Assembly: GCA_963678675.1 (NCBI GenBank)
Contig: OY783192.1
Location: 32,519,250-32,583,249 of the forward strand
Source of the DNA: Xiphydria camelus
Lineage: Eukaryota > Arthropoda > Insecta > Hymenoptera > Xiphydriidae
Direction of reading: 5' to 3'
DNA length: 64,000 nt
Position numbers and translations under genes: made by a program. Below the pieces are notes generated by a model. That model worked only from the letters and a program-made list of their open reading frames with translations, searched no databases and was not told the DNA's origin. Every line of letters starts with the position of its first letter. Position 1 is the first letter of the stretch. Shown here one piece after another: positions 1 through 12,286 of the stretch.

Positions 1-3000
1 ACGGTTCGAGAGTCCCCCGAAATGCACGCGATGCCGTAACGGCAGGGGCCAATCCGAGAGATTCGGAAATTATACGTCGTCGACGACGGATTTATGAGTG
101 TGAATGCACGGTCGGCGTTTCGCTTTTATTTATTTGTTTATCTTCGTGGTTATTACACTGAGGAAAAAATGATATATTCAATTAAATCAGTATTTATGGC
201 TAGGGATTGCAGGATTATTTGCTTCGATTAATATAAATTTGATTGAAGCGATTAACGGCTGTTTGAAGGAAACAGGCTGTAGTCCATTCAAGTCAATTAT
301 TAATTCAAGTTCTCAACTTCTTAACCGCCGATTTAGTTAAATCTAATACATTTTTTTTCTGAGTGATAGGCTCGATAAGGGAAGTTCAATGTCGATATGC
401 GTCAAAAATTCGCAGATTACGTTATAATCGTACACGGAAAGACTGATACCAGTAAATTTTACCGTATTTATAATAAAAGAGATGCGCATGAGTGTTTTCG
501 GATGTTTTTATAGGGCAGTACACTAATTTTCCTTTCGAACAAATTAAATCGTGATAGTTAACATTACAGTTTACTAGTTTCTAAGGAAAAGTTATTCTCC
601 AGCACAGTAGAAACGTCCGAAAACCCTTATGTGTGCCTTTTTTGTTGTATATACAGTAATATTTAATGGTATCAGTATTTTTACTTAGTTATAAGTCGCG
701 GCCGCTTTAGCGAAACTACCTTAGGAAATCATTTCCTCTTTGATTTTCCACTCTATAAAACCAATAGACCCGAAACGCCGCCAGCACATTCCAAACCCAT
801 GCACGCTAAATTCTAACCCTCTCTCTTTCATCCTATAGAATCGTCCTTTACGAATAGATAATATAATGGGATAAATATCGACCCGCGCGCGCGCGATACT
901 CTCTAGAAACAGAGCAACCATACAATATAATACGTGTGTATATATATATATTTATAGGGATTTTAAAGTTTCTTTACTTTTATTATTAAAATCTCTCTTT
1001 TTCAATCGTAAAGGACGCGCTAATCAAAACGCAATTTAAAAACAGACATAGAAAAAACATTTTGTGTACCCTACACGCCCCTCTTTCTCCCTCTCTCTAG
1101 CTTAACAGGCGCGATTAAGAGTCGACGATGGTAAGAATAGTAATGTAATAATAATCATAAGAATAATAATCTCTCGCGGTATCTACAGGCCGCGTCAGCA
1201 CGTTACACGCGTTACGGCGTTGCGGGGTCGTCGCGTGCCCCGCTTGGTGTTGCGCGATCGCGGTGGAAGGCCCTGCGAAAAATTAACGTATCCCAAAGGA
1301 AGCGAGGAAGGGGTGTTTCGCTTTAAAGGAATCGATTTCTCGCGAGAGCCGTCCTCGCGGCCCCTTCCGCACTTCCGCCCCACGCGACCGGAATCGATGA
1401 CGCCGAGCGTCATTTTGGTTCCCCGAGAACGCGCGCGGACGAGGTCGCGGAACGCGATTCGCCGTTTTTTTACGCGTTTCGCGTCGCAGCACCTTCCGCG
1501 CTCCCAAGGCCTGCTCTACGATAACGTCTACGGGGAAAATATGCTCGCCGGAAATTTGTACAATATTGTTTCGCGAGATCATACAGTCGACCGAGCGCAA
1601 TGTGGATTGTCCTATAATTTTTTTTTCTCCTCGACGCAGAGATGCATTATAAATTCACGACTGGGAGATATTTCTTCTGAAGTATCGATCGTCGCGTCTG
1701 CATCGGCGTGCACGATAGAAAACGATGGTGTTATCTCTTACGATTCACCGTAGAACAAGCCCCGATGTCATTACCCTGTATCTGAAGGAATCGAACGAAA
1801 TGCAAAAGCGGGACAGGGTGGACCAAAGGCAAAACGCATTGCGAGTACCTTCCAACAAGTCGGGATAGTCAACCAGCGACGAGTGTCGAAACGATATACA
1901 AAGGTATACACGGTTTACACGATAAATTAACGATAGATAAATCGTGGAGGGGGTTTGGACCCAAATTCGTGATTGTCCGATTTATTGCTCTATAACGTAA
2001 AGAATTCGCGGACCAAACCCCCTTCGAGGAAGGCAATACTGTGTCTCATTTTTTTTCTTTAGCTCTTATTTAGTTACTATAACGTTATCATCGTTTCTTT
2101 TTTTTTCTCCTCCAACCTCTACTCAATACTCGTACGATAATAATATTTTCTCTCTTGCGCTAATTATTAGTATGGACCGTAGAAGGCATTTTCGTTAAGT
2201 ACTCATTCTCAAAAAATCGTCGATATAGACTCTAATTTACGTGTGTGAGTGTGTGTAAATGTAATTTTTACGCGGATACGCATACTATACGTTAATGATT
2301 CCGTGCCCACCGACTCTAGGTACCAGGTGATACGCTTTATACTTCGCTGTAAATGGGTTTCGTGGTTGCCCCGCGTTGAGCGCAATTGGAGTGAGTAGTG
2401 CTGCGCCTACGGAAGGCAACCACGAAATGAAATTACTGCGAAACAGGAAGCGTGTACATACAGGTTGTTTGGTCTAATACACGCCAGCTCACCCGACTTG
2501 TGGGCGTGTTCATATTTTTAGTAACGCATTACGATATATGTATAGGTAATTATACGATGCAATATGTGATAATTAAATTCTTCATTTTCTTCCCCTTCCA
2601 GATCTCGGGCAACACGATGCAATACGACGCTACACAAGGTCGGTTTTCGAGTGAAAAGAGATGTAGGATATTCGGAGAATTCGAAAAACTCAAGTTCCTA
2701 AATCGAACTGATATACCCTACATGTAGGTTGGGTACTGTGTATAACGTATGCACCTGATACTGCACATACAAACGCGCCTATCTATAGGCAAACTGTACA
2801 CACGAGATAATCTTCGATTGCTAGAGTCTAGAGTGTGTAATTGATAGAGTACAATATAATAATATCTCTCGGAGAAAGACTCGTTAAAAGTATGCGTTTT
2901 ACTCTTTTCTCTGCTTTTCTCGTACGTATTATCATATGTTTACCTGATTCGTCTCAGCAAACACAGTCGAAATTGATTTGGATTTTCTTTGAGATCACGA

Positions 3001-4494
3001 GAACCTATTAAGATTCTTTTTTCTTCAAACGCGATTACAAATAAACGTTGATTGGTAGTAAATCAAAGTATTGACGCTCCATAATCTCGTTTAACGTAAG
3101 ACAGAGTGATACAGTTCCGATTGCAGAAGCGCTACTTCAACCTCAATTATATCGTTATCCGTCAATTTTGGGTCGCCATTCGTATAATACTTTTTCAAAG
3201 ATCAGATTTCGATCTAGAAAAAAGTTCTATACGAAAGTGAAGGTAAAGTCCACGGAAAGGTAAATAACCGCGATTAAAATTACTCCCCTCTGTAATCAGA
3301 ATTATACAATTTTATTAATTCAAAAGGCTCGAATTCACGAATAATAATAGGCTGAAACAATTTCGCTGCTGTTTTTGCTGGAATTCCTTCAGGATCTGTT
3401 TATCGAAATTGAGAAAGTTTCCTGCACCATTGCAGGGACTTTAGGAGATGGATGTTACGGTAGTAGTATTAGTAAATAGTTAGTAGTAATAGTTAGTAAA
3501 TAGTAGTAGTAATAGTAGCGGCACGCCTCTAAGAACTAATTGGTGTTCGTACGTTGATCCCCTTTTTCACTTGGTACCGAATATAATTTCGTAACGACTA
3601 ACAAGTAGATATATTTGCATCTGCTCGAATTTACGTTCCTAGATTTATTGACACACGGTTTCATCCGAATAGGATTAGAACGATAATACTTTTCTCCCCC
3701 ACCGTTTCGCTTTTATTCTGTCTTTCTCTCTGTCTCTTAACCCTTTCCAGCCCAGTCGAATCGTACTTCATCTTTTGCCCGACAATCAGACAGCCCAATC
3801 TTCCCATTTGGCATCATAATGGTATTCTTAATCCCCCCCCAACGCAAATTAGCTACGCCCAACATCCAAAACGAAACAGCATCAAGGAATGGTGCTTGAG
3901 AAACCTTGCCGCTCCAAGACAAGACAGAACATTATCTTCAAAACTTACATTTAATTTGGGCTGAAGAGGGTCGAACTCTCTTCCTCTCTCTACCCCCCCA
4001 TAAATAGCACCACTCGTTTCTTTCGTCTCTTCTCCCCCCCCCCTCCCTCCCTCTTCCCCCGCTACAAAGTGACTTCTATACAGTATAATGACTTGTCTCT
4101 AGTGACTTTTATCAGAGAAGGCAGAGCCGAAAAAATTAGTGCCTCTCGTAACAGTCACCCCGGTTACCCCGTAGTGCGCGCCGCGCGTGCAGCGCCGATA
4201 TACAAGATAATATCTCAATTACAATATACGTAGTAGATCCGTCATTAATCGAAAAAGTCTTGACGCTCCTAATAGACGAGGATTTCCATCAAGCGAGAGG
4301 GTGCGTACGTCCCCTACGCTGTGTCACCCTTCTATATAACATCTAATCAAAAAAACGGATTATCACGAGCGACTGATTAGCATATTATCGTCGACGAAGT
4401 TTAAAACGTGCAATCTTAATCGCCTAACCACCGGCGACGCTTCCTCGGGCTGATACATCGGGGAGGCTCACGCCTTGCCGCACAGCGCGAGGGG
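1..4494. other. rdgA 3' flank / probable long 3' UTR, no gene seen
   Basis: No convincing coding exon on either strand: open frames are short and have no splice context or family similarity. It lies directly downstream of the rdgA stop codon, so part of it is probably the rdgA 3' UTR (inference). It contains two perfect-arm hairpins (about 1942-2026 and 2353-2430), a TAG/TAA-rich simple repeat at 3460-3525 and pyrimidine runs near 4020-4060. A minus-strand AATAAA cluster (plus TTTATT) sits near 124-136, but I cannot tie it to this gene. Confidence 0.5.
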
Positions 4495-7400
4495 TCAGAG
4501 AACGCTCTCCGTATCTTCCGTAACTAGCTGAAACTGTTCCTGACCTACGGCAATCGTATCGTGTTCATCGGGGCGCTCCGCCACGTCCGGGAACTGCCCC
4601 GCTCGACGTCGACTCTTCGTTCGAGCATCGAGGAGGCGTTCGGCGACGCGCAAACAGCTAGACTCGAGTACTTACTGTGAAGGTAAGCGGCGAGATCCCG
4701 ATCCTCGGCGATGAGGGCGAGCTGACGGGGCGTGTTGCCGTGGCGATCGCGAACGGTGAGCGTCGCGCCTCCGGCCACCAGCATGCAGCAAATCGAACGG
4801 CGCTTCTGCTGGGCTGCCTTGTGCAACGCCGTCTGACCCCTGGAAGGGTTTTGTTCTGTTCAGTGGTAGCGGCTGGAGAGCCTTTCTCTCTTTAACGTTG
4901 CGTGAAATCTCATCGGAAGTTCGGGGGATGATGGAAATAGCATCCCCCTCTCACTCCCTACTGTGGCTCGTTATTTCCGCTTTCTACGATTCCATCTCCG
5001 CGTCGGGGATGCTCTCGAAGTGCTTTCGCGGCTGATTCTATTTCGGGTTTCAGAAATACGGAATACGGTGCAATCTGTTTTACCGAAAGCCCTGCGACTG
5101 TACGTCGCCACGATGCGCTCGAGCCTCGTCGAAAGAGAACCCTCGGCAGACGAAGGGAACTGTTCGTTAATCTGTTGTAGCAATGAGAGAAATCTTTTCC
5201 TAATGCTGCGATCGAAGTTCCATTGGTTTCAGATCAGCGATGCGACAGACGCCGGACGTCGATGGACACTTCGACATCTCTAGGGTAAATGTGGGATAGA
5301 TGCCCACTCCTCTTAAATATATATTTCGAGTATGCTGGCACGATAGAGGCAATGGGGTATTTCTATTATATTGGTTTTTACATATTCATGGACATAGATA
5401 TGAAAAATGTACCAATCAACTATCTTAATTAAGTATTTATAACAGTTTCGAGTAGAGAGTATAGCTCGGTGTTAATTTCAGGTGAAACCGCCTCCTTTAA
5501 AATAACGCGTCTGTAGTAAAGCCATTTTTCTGGATCGGTAGGGTTAAACGCTGAAGAACGATAACTGCTGTCTGATTTTAATCTTGCATGTCGGAATAAT
5601 TATTCTGGGGTGGGGGGGAGGGGGCAACTATCCCACCATTTATCTTTCGTTGGAAGATAGATGCCCCACTGGATAATATAGAGATGCCTCTATTTTATTA
5701 ACGATTCGATAATTCATACCGATACTGATATTCTTGCATTCACGGAAGATAATACAGTGTAAAATCTACCGATTACTACTTACTTTCATATTATTATCAA
5801 CTTCTTGAGGAAAATAGAAAAAAGTTTTTTCACACATTCGTTAATGATTGTTGAAAGAAGAAGAAACAAATGGCAAAAGAAGTGGCGAACTCATCAGAGT
5901 CGACAGGATAATAGTAGTTCTGCGGTGAACTTTCGATTATTTCTACTTATCCATTTTTTGATAATCGTATTTCGTTAATGTGATATAGGATTATAGAATA
6001 TATGTGAGATACCAGGAACAAATATGTGTTCATTATAAAATTTGTTTTCTTACGCCCAAAACGAATTCTTCATCTCATCGGATACCCAGGACATCTATCC
6101 CAACATTTTCGGTCATCTATCCTCCAAAATGCCGAAAACGGAATTTCTTACTTCTTTGAATATCTCAACTTGTTTTATCCAAATTATATTTCTCTGTTAT
6201 AGAAATTATTACGTTCTAATAAATAGACCATGTATTCAAATTCTAACAACGAATATTTCTGTACCTATAATTTGTTTTCTAGGGGTGAGGGGGGGGGCAT
6301 CTATTCCACTTTTACCCTACAGACTACACCTATCCGCTGCAAGCTTTGCGCAAACGTACAAGGAAAGCATCCTTCCACAAATGTTGATAGAAAAACGTAC
6401 TTGTCATTGTCGACCATGTTGAGGATAGTGGACGGTGCGCAGGCGATCAGGTACCTCACGAGGTCCTTGTGTCCGTGCCTGGACGCCAGGTGCAGCGCGG
6501 TCTGCCCGGAGGCGTCTATCGACAGGAGGGAATACCCTCTCCCGTGAAGTTCCTTCAGAGCCTGAAGATCACCTATCTTGGCCGCCTTGAGGATCCCGTC
6601 GCAGGTCTTCTCGAGGAGAGAGCTGCTGAAGGAGTGGACCTCCGCGCTCAAACCGAAGAGCCTGTCGCGCGAGCTGAAAAACGAGGCCCGAATGACGATC
6701 CTCCGACGAAGGGACGCGTCGGCGTAATTACCTGATGAAGGTGAGCGGCGCGTGCTGTTGCGACTGGCCGGCAGTTATCAGCGCGGCGGACTTGGACGAG
6801 CTCTGCGACCTGGAGGACTTCAGGTGAACCCCATTCTCATTGAGATCGTCGTTCCTCTTCGACTGTTCTTCCACGTGGTCCGACGACTTGGCCGTTTCCT
6901 CGTCGACGGCTCTCGGTACGATTTCCAGCCCTCGATCGGCCAGCTTCTCCGATCGTTTCCGAGGAACTGGTTCGCTGGTTTCCACCGTTCGCGGCCTCTC
7001 CTCCGTCGTTGCGGTCGGACTCGTTCTCGCGGGTTCGTCCATGCTTTTGGGTGTTTTAATAATAACACGTCATCTTCGAGATCGTATTTGTACAGTAGGA
7101 CCTCGATTATCCGAATCTCTGCTATTTGAAGCTTCCTTTATCTGAACCATAACTTGCTTTATCCAAACGTTCTATTATCCGAACTACGATTTGCCTCATC
7201 CAGATTTTCGATTATTTGAACGTCGACTCGAAAATTCGGAAGGCGTACATTGCCGTGCGTTACAATATTGCAAATTAAGCCGACGACGTTTAAACTTGTC
7301 CAACGCTCGTATTATGTGTCAGAACTTTAGTTCGCTTGTCCATTCTTTTCTCATATCAGTCTTTATCATAGATCTTCGCGGCGCGCAATCATAAATGCAT

Positions 7401-10400
7401 ATCGATAATTTTTGTATCATCGTTGGCCATACGCCAACAAAAAGATATGAATTTCATGATAAAGGAACCCTGAACTAAGCATTCAAATTTTACAAATTTT
7501 TAGGAATGTAAGCAATTAAAAATATATATTAATTAACGTTTGTATTATATATAATTGTGTTATGTTTTAAATATTGTTTTATTATGGAACATTGTTTCAC
7601 CCATCATGACTGTTCGATTATCCGAACTTTCGCTAATCCAAACTAGGTCTTGTTAAAATTAATTCAGATAATCGAGGTCCTACTGTACGTATGTCGCAGT
7701 CCAAGAACAATAAACGAGTGTTTTATCATTAGGAGTGGTTTTCCTCGACGATACCTCGATAAGCGCTGAGCAACGTCCAACTCTTGATTGCTGTTTCCCG
7801 CCGCGATAAGATCGCCGGAAACCTGAGAGGGAGGTGAGTTTTCCTCGAGAACGTACAGAGCCTCCGCAGCAACGTCCGTCACATAGTGAAGCTGTTCCTG
7901 CGCTCTGTCTATCCTGAAGAAGCGTTCCGCCGTGCAAGCTGTGAGATGCGATTATAAAAGAGTCACAGCTGTGATCGAGACAATAATCGACAATATTTTA
8001 GGTACCCTGACAGAAGAGCTTATTTGTAATCGATAAACGTATATTTGATTATGACGAAAGAAATATTTCGTCGGGCCAAGTAAATATATGTTAATTATTA
8101 GAATTTCTCTTTCATTCAAACAGAAATAAAATAACAGCTGATGAATATTTACTTGGCCCAAAGAAATATTTCTTTCGCCATAATCAAATATACGTATATT
8201 AACTATAAATAAACTATTTTCTCAGTGTAACGACGAACACTCGTTACTAACAATCCAAGAAGCAACAAGTTTCCATGGGATGATCCTTCGCCAGGATCGC
8301 TCTGAGAGACTCTAAGTCCAAGGTAGCATCGAGGTCGAGAGGTTCCGGCAGCCAGGAGATGGCGGCTCTCTTCAGCCTCTCCTTGTCGGAGTGATGAGCC
8401 TCGTAATCAGACATCTTGATTTTCATCACCGGAAGCTTCAGCCTCTCGAGCTTCATCCCAACGTTCTGGGAGGGCTTCCCGGTGGTCCTGCGTTTCGCCA
8501 GCATCGTCGCTTGGTTCAGCAGGCTCAGCGTTATCACCGACGGCAGTAATCGACAGGCCTCGCCGTCGACCTGAGAGCATTTTGATTTAACAGCTGTATC
8601 CAAAGACCTTTCTTACGTTCAGCTGCAATTACCTGCATAGGAATGGTTCTGGTAGTAATGAGCTTCGCCTTGCTGCACTGCGCGATGCAAGTCCCGTGGC
8701 CGCCAGCCTGAAGTAGGGGCAGCTGGTATGTCGTCAGACCGACGACTTCGATGAGTCCGTCCTCGGTGGAGGGTTCTTTGCTCCCGCTTGCAGCGCCCCA
8801 AGGGTGGGTGCCGCCGCCGTACGAGGCGATGTTCAAAAAGACGATCGCGTGGACTCGATGTTCCTTCAACTTCGGGGTCAGGTCCTGTCCGTCGCAATCC
8901 AGACTGACGAATTCCGATAGGTCCTTCCACTTTCGGCGCACCAGATCCTTGCCGCCCATTTGTCCGTAGAACATTTTGTTGCGCAACCGCGAATTGAACT
9001 TTTCCGGGTGAGCTTCTGCGAAGCGAATTGGAACTGCGTTAGCGAACTCAACGGCGAATTCGTCTCTGTTGAATACCAGAGCGAAACCCATTCCCAAAAC
9101 GTACCCCTGGCTTCGTGAAATTCGAGAGCAATGTGAGCGTCCACCCCGAGGCTGAAGTAATTATTAACCACGTTCAACGGTAAGTTATCTTTGCCCTTCC
9201 CAGCGTCGTCGTCGTTCGACACGTCGGGATTCCTCTCCACGGCGAGTTGCCACCGATCCAGCAGCGTGGTGTCGCTCTCCCCGATGTTCGTCAGGATCTT
9301 CGCTATGGGCTCGTCGGTGTAACCGCCACCCCAGCCCAGGGCCCTAGCCAGGTCGTTTCCGGTACCCAGGGGAAGCACCCCAACAGCGGGTGGAGGGGAT
9401 ACACCTATCTGATCCAGAATCGACAGCACCCAACCCACGGTGCCGTCGCCGCCACACGCGAGGATCCTCAGGTTGGGGACTTTCTTGAAGAGCTCCAGCC
9501 TAAAGTGAAAATTTTTTTCGTGTTCGCGTATTCCCTATAAAGTCTTAACAACGGGAAAGAGATCTTCCTCCATAGGGGGAAACTATTTCTTCTTGTTTCT
9601 CGACGAAAAGGTGAAGTCAAGTATCGGAAATTTCAAAAGAGTTTAAGCTATTCGTTGTGACTTTAATTAACGATCGAAAATATTGTCCATCGTTTGATAT
9701 CCTCCCCCGATTTTTGCGATGCCTCAAAACGTACTTACCCCATCTTCGGGCCGCCCTGAGTGAGATCGAAGACCTGTCTGGGGTTCAGCAACCACTGGAA
9801 CTTCTGCAGCAGCTTCGCGCCCTGATTACCGCCCGATTTGGGATTGATGAACACCAAAACCGGCTTAACGGTGGCCGTGGGAATGGGTTTGACCACCCAC
9901 AGCTTAACCTGATCCTTGTCGTCCTTCTCCTTGTCCTTCTCCTTGGTTTTCCGTCGCGAGGACGCGCCGGGCGTTCCGCCACCGGACTTTTTCTTCCTCG
10001 GAGACTTCCTCAGGCTGCTCTTGAAACTCCCCTTTCGCGGCAGCTTGACGATCCACGAAGGTGGCACGATGATCGACGCGTGGGTGCCCAGCTCGCAGTT
10101 CTCCCCGATCTTCTGGATGTTGAAGCAGGCCTCTTTGTTGTGATAGGCGGCCTTGCACCAGCTGCAGCTCAGCGCGACGATCTCCTTCGAGCTGAAGCTG
10201 AGCTTGGACTGGAAGGACTTGCCGCAATTGGGGCATTTACCCTTCTGGGATCGTCTGTGCACCCAGTGATGATGCGTCGAGGTCTGCTCACGATACTGGC
10301 GTACGCCCACGTCGCGGAAGCTCGGCTTGCAGGCGAAGCCGAGGGTTCCAGCGCAGCACACGTGAGCCACAACCCGACAGGCCGCGCATTTCAGGCGCGC

Positions 10401-12286
10401 CCCGTGTTTCTGTGAGTAGACGAAGAATATGCGGGGATTTTAAATTCGATTTCGAGTCGCCCAAAAGAACAGCGAGGGAAAACGAAGTGGAAGACAGATC
10501 AGGTGTTCCCTTACCGAGCAGTCGTTGACGTAACAAAAGTCGCCGGAAGCTGCGGTGGGTACCCAAAGGTGTTCTCCATTGATGGCTCCGGGACCCCAGT
10601 CGGGAGTAGACCGAGGCTCTCGTTGACTTCCACTAGGACCGCTCTCTTCTCTTCCTCTGAAAATACGAACACGCGTCGAATTCTCTCACTAATCCCATCG
10701 AGTTTCGTGGCAACTCTCAAAGCGTTAAGCCGTCTAAATAATTAGGGTTTTAGTTCGCACGACGACGCCCGTATTTTAATTGCCTAAAAATTATCCCAAG
10801 CAGCGTATCCTCGTTCCCTCCCTCTTTCCTCCTGCTACCCTCCACGTCGGTCTGCAAGTATCGCACGCTCTACTCGTCAACCGATTCGAATACGATCGTC
10901 GCATACCTTTGTCTAAAGAAAATTATAGTCAGACAAACGCGTATATCACCTCTCCGGACATATCGCAAAAGTAAATCAACGAAATCCTAAAACACGATCC
11001 CCCGTCCATTTAATCCTGGTCCTCGCTACGCGATCCCCTCTTTACCCTGTGTACGATCCTCCTCGATCGTCCGTCGGACGTACCCACCCTCGCAAAGCAG
11101 ATTGCTGCTCATTCGCGGGCAGCAGTGTGGTGTATCTCGTTTGAGCGTCGGTAGGCAACACGATGTCGACGCTCTTCGAGCGTATGCCCTGCTGAGGCAC
11201 AGTTAAAGAATCCTGGTTACTCCCCTTATCGGCCTTGTTATTAAAGCAAGAGTCGACGGAGGCGGCTCTATCCCTCTTCAGTTCTGGTACCGTCAAGAAG
11301 ATATCCCTAACGACCAGTCTACTCTTCTCTTCCTTCACCGCGCCGCTCTCCTCCAGCTCTATCTCTTCCTCCTCCTCCTCCTCCTCCTCCTCCTCATCCT
11401 CTTTCGAGCTGAATATCGCCGGTAGTTCCGCGGGAAAGGAAGTGAGTGCCTCTTGACGCGACAATCTTGGTGACGCTATGGATCTTCTCCTCTGTCGTTG
11501 ACCGCTGCTCGCGAACGCACCTTCCTCGTCTCGAACCTCGCTCGCTTCGACAACTTCCGGTGCCGGTATTCTCACTTCCGTCGGCGTCAGCGTCACCCTG
11601 ATCTCCGGGCTCTGATCCCTGCGCGAGCCGCTGCTCCTGTCGTCCTCGTCGTCGCTCCGCTTCACCTCGTCGGTGTCTTCCTCCTCTTCATAATCTTCGT
11701 CATCGTCGTCATCATCCTCGTCCTCCTCGCCGTACTCCAACTGTTCCACCTCGAGCTCCTCGACTTCGAGGGTCTCTCTCTCGTCACTCGTTCCCTCGTC
11801 TTCACCGCTCGCCCTCGAGGGCGACCCCTCCTTAGGCCCGTAAAGTCTCGCGTACTCCTTCACGCAGCTGCAGTGGTAACAGCCGGACACCTGCGAGACC
11901 GGCGACGCGAAGAACGCGCTCGCGGCCCTCCTGCCGCCGTTGTCGCTGCCGCAAGCGTCGAAGCTCTTCGAGCGTTGGCCGCTCTGCAGCTGCGGCACCC
12001 TCAGCGTGGCCAGTCGTCGCGAGACCGCGCCGCCGGTCTCGTGCAGCTGCGGTACCGGCGATCGCGACGATGAGCACGAGGAGGACGACGACGAGGCGGC
12101 GGTGATCGTCCTCGAGCCCGACTTCTCGCGCTCCTTCGCCCGATCGTCGTGCCGCTTCGCCTCCAGCTGAATCTCGTCGAAGCTCGCCGACCTGACCTGC
12201 TTCGGCACCTCCAAACTCGACTGCGACTTCATTTCCGCTCCCGTCGGAGTGCGCGACCTTTTGAAGGTCGAGCGCAGCCGCTGCAT
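4495..12286 (-). CDS. rdgA: Diacylglycerol kinase, rdgA / DGK-zeta-iota type (11 exons)
   Basis: Phosphorylates diacylglycerol to phosphatidic acid; in flies rdgA acts in photoreceptor phototransduction. Exons (5' to 3'): 12286-11088, 10656-10515, 10409-9739, 9499-9105, 9015-8633, 8570-8252, 7938-7755, 7043-6732, 6673-6401, 4839-4676, 4601-4495; phases match and the total is 4149 nt (about 1382 aa). Order: Ser/acidic-rich N-terminus opening [20 protein letters not shown] (1-399); two C1 zinc-finger domains (about 430-570; [19 protein letters not shown]); catalytic domain with [11 protein letters not shown], the [10 protein letters not shown] loop and [10 protein letters not shown]; accessory domain ([26 protein letters not shown]); ankyrin repeats ([28 protein letters not shown]). 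It ends TESVL, a class I PDZ-ligand pattern. The start is fixed by an in-frame TGA 9 nt upstream. The exon 1 donor (GTGGGT) was chosen by phase, and the last acceptor (at 4602) is weak. Intron 6674-6731 is only 58 bp. Confidence 0.9.
5281..6319. mobile_element. MITE-like element with 24-bp TIRs and TA target site, in rdgA intron
   Basis: Left end TA-gggtaaatgtgggatagat (5281 on) and right end, read in reverse complement, gggtaaaagtggaatagat (ending 6317) flanked by TA at 6318-6319. TIRs match at about 22 of 24 bases, and TA on both sides fits a Tc1/mariner-type target. Internal copies of the motif (near 5625, 5660 and 6090) suggest internal repetition. No transposase frame is visible, so it is non-autonomous. 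It lies in the intron between the two ankyrin exons. Confidence 0.75.
7091..7687. mobile_element. pogo/Tigger-like MITE in rdgA intron
   Basis: TA, then cagtaggacctcgattatcc (7093 on), and the reverse complement of the same sequence ending at 7685, then TA at 7686-7687. The 593-bp element carries internal degenerate copies of the ATTATCCGAAC motif (near 7170-7215 and 7615-7640). CAGT ends with TA flanks are typical of pogo/Tigger elements (family knowledge). No transposase is coded. A relative lies at 25612-25992. Confidence 0.8.
8038..8194. repeat. Foldback (inverted-repeat) element in rdgA intron
   Basis: The left arm begins cgtatatttgattatgacg at 8038; the right arm is its reverse complement ending at 8194, with about 55-60-base arms (including the shared core gggccaagtaaatat) and a loop near 8100-8135. 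A few mismatches only. It sits in the intron between rdgA exons 6 and 7. Confidence 0.75.

Noticed and set aside
4923..4949. gggggatg/catccccc stem near 4.93 kb as a terminator
   Set aside because: Terminator hairpins of this kind are bacterial; here it is an rdgA intron.
11498..12073. 191-residue plus-strand frame
   Set aside because: Antisense shadow of rdgA exon 1, which has a recognisable protein on the minus strand.
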